Positions 46,967 to 58,843 of a stretch of 64,000 bases of DNA are shown one piece after another; the first letter of the stretch is position 1; every line of letters begins with the position of its first letter. This stretch comes from Leucocoprinus leucothites (taxonomy: Eukaryota > Basidiomycota > Agaricomycetes > Agaricales > Agaricaceae). A model generated the notes under the pieces. That model made no database searches, was not told where the DNA came from, and was given only the letters and a program-made list of their open reading frames with translations. Both the position numbers and the translations under genes were made by a program. Where the stretch lies: the NCBI GenBank assembly GCA_013368445.1, contig JAACJO010000001.1, positions 1,922,001 to 1,986,000 on the forward strand, read 5' to 3'.

Positions 46967-49900
46967 ATGTTTCCACGAGACAGTCAGACCCGAAGGTCGT
47001 CCTTCTTGAATTCACCTGACAAAACATATCGATCCAGCTCAATTCTTACCCGATCCTCATCACCTTCGTCTACAAGTTCGTATTCGGATCTCACCTCGAC
47101 GATTGATCCATCCAGGGATAATAGGTGCAGCCTTCAGTTTCACGATCAAGCGCGATGATTGACCTTGCTGCACTCAGGTATGCAATGGCACCGAAGAAAG
47201 TAATCTTGGGCGTTTGTGCCATGGATATTAAAGCAAGGAGCAAGGCCATGCGAGAGATATTGACGCGTTTGGTTGAGCGGGGAAGAGGAGCGATTGAAGT
47301 CAGAATATTTGGTGACAAAGTCATTCTAGATGAAGGTACGCACGAAGTCTAATTGTGGAGTGATTCACCGATTGACAGGCTTTCAGACGTCGAAAACTGG
47401 CCGCGATGCGACGTCGTGATATCGTTTTTTTCCACCGACTTTCCTTTGGACAAAGCCATATCATATGTGAAACTTCGCAATCCTTTCTGTATCAACGAAC
47501 TCGAACCCCAAGCATTACTTTGGGATCGCCGACTTGTAGGTTCAGTCCTCGATCACCTGCAGGTTCCTACACCGAGGCGGATAGAAGTATCACGCGACGG
47601 CGGACCCAAGGTAGAGAGTGAACTGGTCGAGCTAATGAAGAATCGGCTTGGCATAACATTGGGCAAATATCAAGTGACACCGGAAGTGACATTGCGGGAG
47701 GACGGAGATGCTATTATTGTCGATGGTGTCGTGATGGAAAAGCCGTTCGTCGAAAAACCTGTCAGCGGTGAGGATCATAATGTCTACATTTATTTCCGTG
47801 GGGGAGGCGGGCGCCGCCTCTTCAGAAAGGTACGCATGGTCATAGTTCCAACATGGATCTGACTCTGAATTCATTGCTGTCCCCAGGTCGGGAATAAGTC
47901 GAGTGAACTTGATCCCAACCTCAATCACCCACGAACAGATGCCTCTTACATATATGAGCAATTCATTGACGTCGACAATTCCGAGGACATTAAAGTCTAT
48001 ACTGTAGGTAAAGAGTATACACACGCCGAGACTCGAAAATCCCCTGTGGTGGATGGTGTCGTAAGGCGGAACACCGAAGGGAAGGAGATCAGGTGAGAAG
48101 GCTGTTAGATTTCTACCCCTGCCCCTTAACATTTCAAGCTAGATTCATCACTCATTTGACTGAGGAGGAAAAATCATGGGCGGATAAGATTTGTGAAGGC
48201 TTCGGACAGCGTGTCTGCGGTTTTGACATGCTTCGATGTGACAATGGACTGCGGAGTCAAGTCATTGATGTAAACGGATGGAGTTTCGTCAAAGGCAATG
48301 AGAGCTATTATGGTGCGTGTCTTAGCTCAACACTTGGTATTTATGCTCATATTATTTTCACTACAGATAAAGCTGCTGACATTCTTGCCGCTCTATGCAT
48401 GCGTTATTCTATTGATAGACCATTGCCAGGTCCCGAGGGACCAGACAGGGAAGCACCCATGTGGACCTTGAAGGCTAATGTGACTGTCTTTAGACATGCA
48501 GATCGGACGCCCAAGGTGATCTTTTCTTCTGGGTCACACCCTTCCCTTGCTCATGATTACGGTACTAGCAAAAACTCAAATTTAACTTTCCTATCGGAGA
48601 GCCTTGGACGCAACCTTTCGTGACATTGCTTAACGGGGAGACAGAGGAAATAATCCTCCGGGAAAAGGAACAGCTCGGCTTGATTGCAACAGCTATTGAA
48701 GAGGCTCGTAATCTCGGTGCAGATGGAGAAGAGCTGAACAAGTTAACGCTACTCAGCAATGCTCTATCCCGCAAGATTGATCTCCCAGGAACCAAAGCTC
48801 AGCTTAAGCCTGTTTACTCGAAGAAACAGGCCGGTCAAGTGAGAAAACTCACCAAGCTCACCCTAGTCTTCAAGTGGGGTGGCGAGGCACGTTTTCTTTT
48901 GGTTGCGTCAGGTAGAGTTGTTAACCATCTATGGTCCAGTTTACACATTCCGCCCGGTATCAATCTCGCGATCTTGGGGAATACTTGAGAAAGGATATTT
49001 CAATAATGAGTACGTCGAAAAGTTTTTTGTTTGAATAATAAATGTTCAACCTCATTTCGTTATCAGACAAGGAAGTACTCCAAAACGTCAAGGTATGCTA
49101 CGAAATCATCCACGGGTGTGTGGCACTTACTGCATGTCCTAGGTCTTCACCTCTTCAGAACGTCGTGTGATTGCCTCCGCAGAAATTTTTGCTGCCGCTT
49201 TGCTCGATCCACAACACCCCAGTTATTCGATGCCGTCATCAACTAGCAACGGCTCTCGTTCATCCATCGAGAGTAGTGGCGGCTTCATGAATAAGAACTT
49301 TCCTGCGCAGCCTGACCAACAACCACTCAAACTCATTGTACGTAAAGACCTTCTAGACGACTCGAACGCGGCAAAAGACCTCATGGACGACGTCAAGAAG
49401 CGACTGAAGATTCTGCTTAGGCCTGGTGAGTCGGAAAAGAGACCCAACCTCACATGGCCAAAAAGTATGAAAAAAGAGCCTGTGGAGGTTGTCAAGGTGA
49501 GATTCTCATACTAAAGCCCCGAGCGACACCTGATTGTTTCGGCAGGAAGTCATTGAACTTCTAAGTTCTTTCCGAGATATCATGCGGAGGAATTATGAAA
49601 GGTTTGACGTAGAGAAGATTCAAGACCGGTGGTATGCAGTGAGATACTTTCCTCTTGAGTTTCTCATCAGTTCCTTTAGGTGTTGTGGTGACCAGCCTTT
49701 CCTCTTCCGTGAAAGGTGGGAAAAGCTATTCGAAGATTTTTGTGATGTAGAGCAAAAGAAATTTGATCCATCCCGAGTATGTTCAGAGTAATTTCCGTGT
49801 TCAACGATATTTATTTTTTTCAGGTTTCCGAACTATACGATACCATTAAATACTGTGCTCTCCATCATCGCACATTCCTTTTTGCCATCTTTGACGAGAA

Positions 49901-50742
49901 TGGTCGCAATGACCCTGTTCATCCTGGCCAGGACAGGAAGATACACGAACTATACAGTCGCGCGAAGGCGCTCTTTGACCTTGTTGCACCCCAGGAATAC
50001 GGCATTGATCCTGAAGAAAAGTGAGTGAAAAGTTTACGCCATCATAGTAGGCCTTTCCTAACTCTTCGAAAGGGAGGAAATCGGCATTTTAACTTCGCTT
50101 CCACTTCTCCGCAATGTGGTACAGGACCTTGAGGAGGCGCGTAACAATAACGGAAGCTCCCTGACAGTTTACTTCACGAAGGAAAGCCACATCCACACCC
50201 TTGTTAATCTTGTTCTCCTATCTGGACTACCAATTGCCAATCGACGCATTCCGGAGCTTGATTATGCGGTGAGGCCGGACTTCCCTTTACGCGGTCGACT
50301 TGGCGTACTCACGTCCCGAGATCAGTCCCACATCACATTCGAACTTTACGAGCGGAATCATGGCAGAGGCAAAACCGACAAGGAATACTCAATACGCCTG
50401 TCTCTAAGTGAAGGAGCTCATTCCTCCAATGTGTTGGACTCAACTTTAGATGCCCGGCACTCACTCAATGTACAACCCAGAAGGTATCTTCTACATGTCC
50501 AGACTACAGGAAAGGGCGACTGACTGCTTTCGATAGGAAACTTACGCAACACTTACCTTATAGTCTCGTCATAGAGAAACTCTCTAAACATTTCCATAGG
50601 ATGACTGACGTACGTGATAAGATACTTATGGATACAAGGCTGATTTTTAGACGTATATTTGCAGCAGGACGACGATATTGGCTTCGCTGAAACTATCGAT
50701 GCGATGCCCCAGCCGGTCAGCGATGGCGTTAGTGACCATTAA
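46967..50742 (+). CDS. VIP1: Diphosphoinositol pentakisphosphate/IP6 kinase (Vip1/Asp1/PPIP5K)
   Basis: Bifunctional enzyme that makes 1-diphosphoinositol polyphosphates with its N-terminal ATP-grasp kinase and removes them with a C-terminal histidine-acid-phosphatase-like domain. A short Ser-rich N-terminus ([13 protein letters not shown]...) precedes the kinase: [94 protein letters not shown] and [10 protein letters not shown]. The phosphatase motif is [17 protein letters not shown], with [13 protein letters not shown] later. The C-terminus ends [20 protein letters not shown]. There are about fifteen introns, one (48887-48939) with a GC donor. A longer start at 46946 (MWHIAGR) is possible. 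In fungi these enzymes act in phosphate signalling, polarity and microtubule control. Confidence 0.92.
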
Positions 50743-50810
50743 ATACATTATCTTAATATACAAAGATGTTGTTATACCTTACCTTTGGCGCAATCGACAT
50801 TCATAGTTCG

Positions 50811-51760
50811 CTCGGTTCATCAGCCCATTCCCGTAACCCAAGCCTTTGTCGATATTCACGCAGTTTCTCTGAGGAGAGCTTCTGGAAACCTAGGCCTTCT
50901 GTAACTCTTCCTGCGAAGGAGGGGTGATCTTTATCGAAGAGGGCGGATTCTGATCTCGTCAGTTGGGACGATTGGGTAGCAAGGGCGGAAAAGGATGACG
51001 TGGATTCATGATATCTGAATCGGTAGTGAGGGTTATGTATCCATGCATTCTTTTAACTTTAGTTGGGGGTACGTACAACCTAGCAGAGATATTCGTAAAA
51101 GTGTATGACAATTCAAACCAAGACATACCTATATGCTTCTTTATTCCATGCATCCGCTTCTTTGATCTGGTCAAGCCTGTACTTTTTGAACGCGGCTTTG
51201 ATGTCATATAGAATATTATACACATGATGTTCTTTTGGTCTGGGTGTGGAGAAATGGTTATGTTGAGGGCGAGGCAACAGGGAAATCATAGCACGCACTT
51301 CCAGGGGCGAAAATGCGAGCTCAAGTTGAAGTAGCCTCCCTGGTCGATGAGAGGATGGAAGATATCTGTGACAAATTGCACAGTCGGTATCCTGTCTGGG
51401 TAATCACTAGGGAAGTTTAATCGAAAGCGTAAAACTGCGCCCGCGTAGTATCCTGGTGTTACGCATGCGTCAACAGATCGAACAAAGGTGGAAGTTGTAG
51501 CTCATACCCTGGTGAACGAAGAGAACCGCATCCCAGACAAATAGATTTTCAGGGGAGGGTACGACGTAAATACCCAGAGGGCAATGGTCTGCGTGTCTGA
51601 GAGATGCGTACTCCAACGAAAGAGCGGTACGAGCAACAATGGATGGTGCGTCGGCCTTGGATGGGTTGATGGTACTCGTGGCTGTTAAGCTATTGTTGGT
51701 GCCTTTGCTGGTTCTTGACTGAGTCGCGAGGAGGGGGTTTGCAACAAACGAGCCTAGCAT
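50811..51760 (-). CDS. AKTIP/FTS-like ubiquitin-conjugating enzyme variant (catalytically inactive E2)
   Basis: UBC-fold protein of the UEV type. The fold is visible from SLEYASLRHADHCPLGIYVV, through the Tyr-Pro turn FRLNFPSDYPDRIPTVQFVT, to DIFHPLIDQGGYFNL and HVYNILYDIKAAF. In active E2s the HPN motif is followed by the catalytic Cys. Here it reads HPLIDQGGYFNLSSHFRPWK with no cysteine, as in AKTIP/FTS, which binds Hook proteins and links vesicles to dynein. At least two introns interrupt it (one splits the W-K codon near 51290). The Ser-rich C-terminus ends GLREWADEPSEL. Function as a Hook-complex adaptor is inferred from family resemblance. Confidence 0.78.
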
Positions 51761-51881
51761 GTTGGCGATGAAGGTGGTTTGGTGCTAACGTTCAAACTTG
51801 GCATACTCAATTAAGGGACAAACCGTGGCACGCCGTTGTACTGCAAACACATATAACCATAAATGCTACCTATATCATGCC

Positions 51882-54290
51882 CTATCTACCATAACCACCT
51901 TGATATTGAGGACCTGAGTGCCGATCTCTGCCTGAGTGGCTCCTGTGGTTATCGTCCCCATTCGACCTTTGTCCTGCTCCTTTAATTGAGAGGGAGGAAG
52001 ATCCGCTATGAGATCTCTCTGGGTTCCTTCTGTTAGTAGATGGATCATCCGCAGCTTTACCACCCATTCGTTCCAGCAAACTTGGTTTCGCAGTTGCAGC
52101 TGGCCGAGCAGGTAAATCATGGGGTGCCGGAGGGAGGAACTTGCGGCTTGGGTCGATGTTCTTGAAATTGATCGTGACTTTGTCTCTGCCATCTCTGCCA
52201 ATACCAGAAGCCTGGGTATGGTCTCGTTCTATCTGCCTACCGTGCTCAGCTCGATCTCTGTCCCTATCTCTGTCCATCTCCCTATCTCTATCCCTCTCCC
52301 TTTCTCTTTCCCTGTCTCTGTCCCGTCTCCTATTATGCTCCCTGTCCCTTTCTCTGTCTCTCTGCACTTCCCTATCCCTTTCTCTCTGACGTTCCCTATC
52401 CCTTTCTCTCTGACGTTCCCTATCCCTTTCTCTCTGACGTTCCCTGTCTCTGTCCCGTCGACGATCTCTATCTCTGTCCGACCTCGAATGTGAATGAGGT
52501 CCGACACCACGATTTCTGGCATTTTTCGAATTTCCAAACCAATCATCAGGATCGCTTTCTTCCTCAAACCTCTGCGCGCTCCTCCTCATCTTCTCCATCA
52601 TCTTCTTCCTACCTTGTCTTCCGACCCCTTCTGGGGCATGCATATTCCATGCTCCAGCATCACGTTCCCAATCTCTTAGCCGCCTTTCAGGCCGAGTTCC
52701 ATACTCCTCAAGGTCATAGAAAGGTCCCGTGGAGATGTTATGGTGACCAAAGGCAGAGGGCTCTGCTGGTTTATCTCGTCTGTGGGCGGCTTTACAGTCC
52801 TGAAATAGACAGACATGAGGCGGTCTGAGAGAATACTGGTGGAAGTTGAGGCGTACATCTCCCCAGTGTCCTACATCGCCACAGTTGTAGCACCATTCAT
52901 CTTCAGCTATGTATGCCTCCCCACCTTTCCCCAATTCTAGATCGTGCTTCTTTCGCCGCTCGTCCATTATTCGAGTCCGGTCTTCATCAGTCACATAAAC
53001 ATACAATCTCCACCATGTCGGACATTCCTGTGAATTAGAGGAGTAAATACGCCTAAATGCCCTCTTCGTTTTGAATATAACGCACACTTGTCTGGTGGAG
53101 TTCAGAATAACACCGGTTGCAGTGACCACTGTTGCTATGGCCTCTTGTTCTACCCGTACCTCGGTTGGGGCAATTCTACAGGTAGGATCAAATCAATCAT
53201 ATTTCTTTCAAGGTTCCTCATAGAAGTTTTGACATACGCTGTTGATATGGCCTTTCATACCACATGAAAAACATACTTTACTCACTGGACAAGACTTGGT
53301 GACGTGCTCATCGCGTACACCACATGTCAAACACTATTATAGCATCAAATATATGTAGACGCGCACGATTGCATAGAAAGCCGAGGGGTTTTATTTTCGT
53401 GCATTAGACCTGGGCACAGGGGGAGAAGAGAAGACATGTTACTAACGATGAGTACACGACAGTCGGCAGTTTTATGGTCACCCTCTGCGCCACAGTTTTT
53501 GCATACTGTCCGTTTCAGCTTTGAGGATTCATCTTCGGGCTCTTCAAAGTACCGCAGAAACTCCTGTGAATGATGAAACATATCAGCATCTGTCTGGACT
53601 CAGAGAAAGCAAAATCATCTCGCTTACCTTCTGACGCCCACCGCCATAGTCAAGGTATTTGATGTAATCGGTTTCACCCTCTTCATCCGACTCTGTTGGC
53701 GGCAGAATCTCGACTGGTGTTGATCCAAGCACAGACACATGTGCTGGTAGCAGAAGTTTCATATCATCGTTTTTCTGAGTCGGAGGGTCGGAATTTCCGT
53801 ATGATGGTGGTGGTGGGATGTTTCCAATGTTCGGGGGTAATGGCGCAGGAGCTATGTCTTCAAAGAATAAATCTCTCGGGTTCGCATTTCCAGTGGCATC
53901 GTGTTGGGATGATGATGTATCCTCTTTGTATTTTTGTTTTTTACTGGAAGATCCTCGATCTTGTAATAAGGAACTCGACGCGTCGGTTTCTTTTGTCAAA
54001 GACTCATTCTCGCGTTTCCGTCTTACTTGTCGAGTGTCCTCTGGATGGTCTTCCTCAGCAGGTTCCTCCTCGGAGTTACTCCTCGTATTCGCAGCGGTCG
54101 TATCTTGGTTCTGTGTATCGGATTTCTGGCCCTGTTTCCTCTTTCGTTTACGCTGTCTCTTTCTTGGCGTCTTTTCGCCGCCTTGTGTTTTTGAGTCTTC
54201 AGTCAGAGGTTTGGATGACACATCCTGAGCGATAGCCGTGGTAGCCAAAACGGGTGAGTCGGTAAGGTCTATGATTTCTGGATCCGCCAT
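51882..54290 (-). CDS. Air1/Air2-like CCHC zinc-knuckle protein with Arg-Asp/Arg-Glu-rich tail
   Basis: Probable RNA-binding subunit of a TRAMP-like nuclear RNA surveillance complex. The chosen start gives MADPEIIDLTDSPV; a further ATG at 54392 is in frame. An acidic Ser-rich N-terminus with KRQRKRKRK-type basic patches precedes a string of zinc knuckles: CKNCGAEGDHKTADC, CLTCGVRDEHVTKSC, CFSCGMKGHINSNC, CNRCYSELHQTSEC and CYNCGDVGHWGDDC. The segment after the fourth knuckle (CPTWWRLYVYVTDEDR) matches the Air1/2 pattern before the last knuckle. The C-terminus is a long R-D/R-E tract encoded partly by a 24-bp tandem repeat, then a Gly/Ser/Arg-rich end. The RD-rich tail is absent from the yeast proteins. 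Confidence 0.82.
52368..52439 (-). repeat. 24-bp tandem repeat, three perfect copies, inside the Air1/2-like gene
   Basis: The + strand unit is ttccctatccctttctctctgacg read in 24-base steps from 52368, 52392 and 52416. On the coding strand each unit adds the eight residues RERDRERQ. Degenerate copies extend the low-complexity tract to roughly 52250-52480. A length that is a multiple of 3 keeps frame when copy number changes. Confidence 0.9.
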
Positions 54291-54538
54291 GGGTATTCGA
54301 GAGCTGATAAGGAATGAAGAAAAGGCCGGAGGGCCAAGCGGCTGTTGATGGAGTTCGGCGTTTCTGAAAAGTGTCGCTTCCAAAGTTCCCACACTCTTAG
54401 AACATACTAGGAGGTTTCGTTTCTAGATTCTACAGATACAAGGTATTCTACACGATAGCAGGTAAGTTAATTGCCTTAGAAAGCAGGTTGAATGCTACAG
54501 CGATGGGAATAAATTACTGTTGAAGTATACAAGGTGCG

Positions 54539-55784
54539 TTAAAGGCTGAAATCACGAAGAAAGGAAATCGCAGGGAGGTTGAGCTCGAGCTGATGCACCA
54601 CATCTTTAGTGAGAATAGTCATATCTACATCCCAGATTAGAGAGTTTAATGCAGAAAATCGCGGCCACTCACTTGCGGTAGAACGTTTCAGAATCAGATG
54701 GTACAGTCTGGTCGTAAGCTGATAAGTATAGTGAAAGACGAAAGGGGAACGTTGTCAGTTACCTCATTTCTGCGCGCCCCACGAGTCTTCTTGAAACCTT
54801 GTTTTTCTAATGCCTCGCGATAGGCCTTGTCTTCCCTGAGCCATTGAAGCGCAACAGTGAATAGGGTTGTAGCAGGTGGGAATTGTGCCGCGAGGGAAGA
54901 CTCCTGAGTGATGGGCCATGCGGAAGGCTCTGTAACGAAGGTGCCAAAGCGCATGTGGGCAACGTGCGTAGGGAAATCATTGAGGCCATCAAAAATATGT
55001 GTGGCATCTTTTCGGAATTTCTTAGTGCGTGATAGGGGTCGAGACATCGACGCACATACATAGAATTGTCGAACCACGGGTTTCGCTGTCATTCTTGAGA
55101 AAAGCAAGCAATTCATCACGGACGAGTACGTCCAGGTCCACAGTAACCTAGGGAGAGATGAGCTCCTATCCAATAGGGTTAAAGATGATAGTGTACCTCA
55201 TCGAGGAGGAGAACATCCCACTCGACCATGAGGCCAAAGCAGAGCTGAACTCGTCGGCGTTCGCCGTCAGATATCTGATGCATATGCCAGTCGAGATCAA
55301 CGTCGAGGATATCAAGAAGGCGGTCCCGCCGTTCCTTGTGTCTGTAGCCTCCCACAGAGTCCAAGAAAGCAGAAACGACAATATCACTTCTAACCACAGG
55401 ATTCATGGCCCTTGGATCAAAGCATCAGCGTCAATGAATGTCAAAGGTGATCGGACGACGGATGATGAGCCCACCACTCAGTACCAAGGAAGGTGACACC
55501 TGGAGGAGAGTCACGGAAGACATCACGATCTTTGACGCGGATGTCTGCGCCAGCGGCTGTCACGAGTCGTTTGCCAGCAAGGATCTGGAGAAGGGTGGAT
55601 TTGCCAGCTGAGAGATGTGAGCAAAAAATGCTAGATTGCCATAAGAGGACTAGTGCGCACCTCCGTTGGCGCCGATAAGAATTGACCTGGAGCCCTTTGG
55701 GAGAGCAAGGCAGACATCGAGGAGGGAGGGCGGGACGAGGGCGCTGTGGGAGTAAGTAAGGCCGGCGACGGAAATAGCGAGCAT
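54539..55784 (-). CDS. Caf16-like soluble ABC ATPase
   Basis: Non-membrane ABC protein; yeast Caf16 associates with the CCR4-NOT/mediator interface. It begins [20 protein letters not shown]. The Walker A motif [14 protein letters not shown] is created by the splice near 55610-55662. The signature region is [17 protein letters not shown], and Walker B is [14 protein letters not shown], again across an intron. The switch region reads [21 protein letters not shown], highly typical of Caf16. Only one ATPase domain and no TM segment are present. The C-terminus was placed using two further exons ending FLRDFSL; this end is less certain. A neighbouring divergent promoter of about 170 bp is shared with the Opy2-like gene. 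Confidence 0.85.
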
Positions 55785-55957
55785 GGTGGTGGATGAGCTT
55801 AAGGAGCAGCCCGCGCTGATTGGCTGCCAGAGGATTCCCACCTCTCACCTTGCTGCCATCTTTCTCTTTCTCCCACCATCACCCTCTCTCTGCGGTTCTC
55901 TTCCTTCCCCCCTCACGACCTCTCCTATCCCCGTCACTCCTTTGTTTCTCGTCTCTT

Positions 55958-57977
55958 ATGCAGACAAACTCTCTTCTCTTCACTAGGCAGGATGATGGCG
56001 ACTGCATCAACTGCCCGGAACCCCAGCCCTGCGATTGCGCAGCCAACCAGGATTGTATCATCATAAACAGGCATGTCCTTGCTCAACCTTCCCCACACGT
56101 CCCACTAACTCTACTCTAGGGACTGTCACACCTGCAGCCAGACTACCTGTGTCGCAGCACCGAGCTCTTCCAACTCGGACGACGGGGTTAGCAAGGGCGC
56201 GTTGGCGGGTGGGATCGTTGGTGCCGTCGTCTTTCTTGCACTCACGATCTCCCTCTACTTCTGGTACCGCCGCAAATCGCGCCTTCGCAAAATTCTGGCC
56301 CAGAGCCGTGAAGCTCAAAAGGACAAGCCTGCTCCCGCCGCAGATGTCCTCAATCGTCCTGACCCCACCGAGAAGCTCACTGTTCTTTCTTCCCAACAGT
56401 CGACTCCTCCCGTGGCCTCGGAACATGTCGATCCAGAGTCGCATGGTACTAGTCTGCCTCCTCCGCTTAGACCTCATCTCATCAATCCTTTCGATGATTC
56501 CAATTCCATTCAAACCACCAAAACAGAGGGCCCCAATGTCATTCCTATTGCTCTCTTTCCTCCAGAATCCAGCGGCAACAGGACCGACACAGACACCCTT
56601 TTATCGTCAAACCTATCAACAAATTCCTCGGGTCCTGTCAGGCCTCCACGCTCCCCAGATCTTAATCTCAACCTCGAGCATGTCAATGTCTCCAACGACA
56701 ATGTTCGCCTGGCTTACGCCGGTTCTACAATTTCCGGTATTTCAGCAATGTCAAGAAACTCGTACATGTCTGGCGCCAGCTACTCTAGCGACTTCCTCAA
56801 CGAGGCTCCTGTCATCGTCACGGCCAACAAGGGACCCGTTCGCCAAGTTCTCAATGTCGTCAAGGCCGAGGTCGTGCCTGCTGGTAACATTCCATCACCC
56901 TCCGACGGTAGTCTTAAACCTCCTTCGTTTGTTTCTCGGCCGACTGTCACTTCCCCCTTGGCCTCGACATCATTTGGTCCCAACGACATCCTAAGGGAAG
57001 CAGACGAGAATGAAGTGATTAATCCATTCGACGATACCCACTCTACAACCGCCCAAGGCAGTACTTCCCCCGCTGCGAACAATTTTGATCCCATCTCTCC
57101 TAGACCTGAGTCCGCTGATTCTAGATGGGTGCCTGATGGGCCGACCGTCCCGTGGGCGCGGTCTGATGACAGTCGACCGTCAAGTATCAGCACCCAAGCT
57201 GGCTCTGTTGTCAATATTGGCTCCGTCACACGTGTGAACGTCGGTTTGAGCAGCTTGGCGTCACCAGCGACTGCGAGTACCTCGACTCGAGGAGCCTATA
57301 GAACAACCATGGGTCGACTGGTCTCTCCATTGAGCGGCGGCTCCTCGCAGCCTGGAACCCTCCAGGAACAACAAGCGAGGGCTTATGCGCAGGCGCAAGG
57401 CAGTAGGCGGATTTCTGGTTCTTCCGTCGTATCCGCCGCTTCAACAAGGGCTGATTCAATTCTCGAAGCGTTCCCATTCGTACCGCCTTCCCCTATTTCT
57501 GATCGTCCCATACGATCACCTCCTGTGTCGCCCCTGGCCAAGCAATCATTCACCACTACAGCAACATCATCACCTCCTCAATCACCCGCTTCACCCGTTT
57601 GGTCGTTTGCTCACCCGCCTCAACCTATTGTCACGGTCGCGCCAGCATCGCCGTTAAGTCAGCAGGACTTCAATGTGACCAGGATTTCATCTGGATCCAC
57701 AGATAGCGAGGTCCTTCCCGCTCCACCGAACAGGCACACCCTTGGTATGAGCACGGGGTCCCAATTGTCTACCACATCAACTGGTCTTGGCCAATTCCCT
57801 TTCCAGATTGACACTGGTTCAAACAGTGACGCCAACAGTAACTCCTCGCGTCCGAATACATTAAATGTCCGCCAACGTGCGAGTCTAGACACATTGGCAC
57901 TCACAAGTGATCTGGCATCATACCCTTTGGACTTTGAGCGCGACAGTGTCCCGCCACCTCTTCCTCGCCAACCGTGA
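55958..57977 (+). CDS. Opy2-like single-pass membrane protein
   Basis: Predicted 656 aa from exons 55958-56070 and 56120-57977. The extracellular N-terminus is short and Cys-rich (CINCPEPQPCDCAANQDC, then RDCHTCSQTTC), matching the Opy2 domain, in which eight to ten cysteines precede the membrane. One TM helix (ALAGGIVGAVVFLALTISLY) is followed by the stop-transfer YRRKSRLRK. The long cytosolic tail is Ser/Thr/Pro-rich with repeated NPFDD (INPFDDSNS and INPFDDTHS) and many SP/PxxP sites. Yeast Opy2 anchors Ste50-Ste11 for HOG and pheromone signalling; an equivalent role is inferred. There is no long signal peptide, so the TM helix may act as the signal anchor. The single intron has a GC donor. 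Confidence 0.8.
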
Positions 57978-58843
57978 TGGACACCCCGGCTTCATTGTAG
58001 TCATAACTACTGGGTCTGATAAGGGCCAGTCGTATGGATCTTCAGTATTCTCCTCCCCTTTTCCCCTCAAATTCGGTAGGACTGTACTTCTACGAACTAC
58101 CTAAGCTTATTCGTGCAATGTAACTACGATCCCTGAAATTTTCGCTTTAAGTAGTGTACCAACCTCTCTTTCTTGTGCTGATAGTATCTTTTCTCTCCTT
58201 TAGCGGAGCTTGGTCTTCCTATCTTGTCTCTTTCCTTGAATACTTACGCTCGTAGAGATAGTTCTTTTGGGCACAACTTAGTCTCTTTTTACTTGATCTG
58301 TATCCTGGTGTCGACAGACTTGTGGTTTTTTGGTGTGGGTAGGGCTATTATTTTTATGTGATACTTATTTCGGGGTAATGACCCCTGTCCACGACTTCTT
58401 GCCTAGAGCTCGACTTGGTATGTATCTGCTTGTCGAGTTCTTTCAGGCCACATTGTTTGTACCGATGTTTACTGCGCTCAGTGTGACTTGAATGTCGAAT
58501 GTTGTCTGATGATAAACATCCACTTGCAACGATCAGCGAACTTACATAATTGGCGCTGCATAGTTTACCGGGCACTGGCTAATTTAACACCTGGACCTTC
58601 TTCCCTGAAAAAGGTGTGCCCGTGAAGCAAACGGCTCCCACTTGCCCTGCCTCTTCCTCGAGGAAATTGTTTTATCTTGTTTGGCTTCCTGCATCAGTGG
58701 CGTCCACCACCGACTTGATCGAGAGATTTAGCTTTCGTCCTTTTTGTGTGCGGACCGAAGGCACCTACCATCGTGTCTCCTATTTCCTTTCAACGACACT
58801 GCTACGACCTTATTGAACGCGTTTACGGATTCTGATATACGGG
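57978..58843. other. Intergenic between the Opy2-like and UBA-UBC genes
   Basis: About 866 bp: 3' flank of one + strand gene and promoter of the next. Pyrimidine-rich patches occur around 58160-58230. No gene, repeat or RNA is recognised. Confidence 0.35.

Noticed and set aside
52119..52493. Open frame on the + strand rich in Ser-Leu and Pro-Phe repeats
   Set aside because: It is the antisense shadow of the RD/RE-rich tandem repeat of the Air1/2-like gene.
56035..56994. 319-aa + strand frame MRSQPGLYHHKQ... overlapping the Opy2-like gene
   Set aside because: It is an out-of-frame shadow of the Ser/Pro-rich tail; the Opy2-like frame carries the Cys-rich domain and TM helix.
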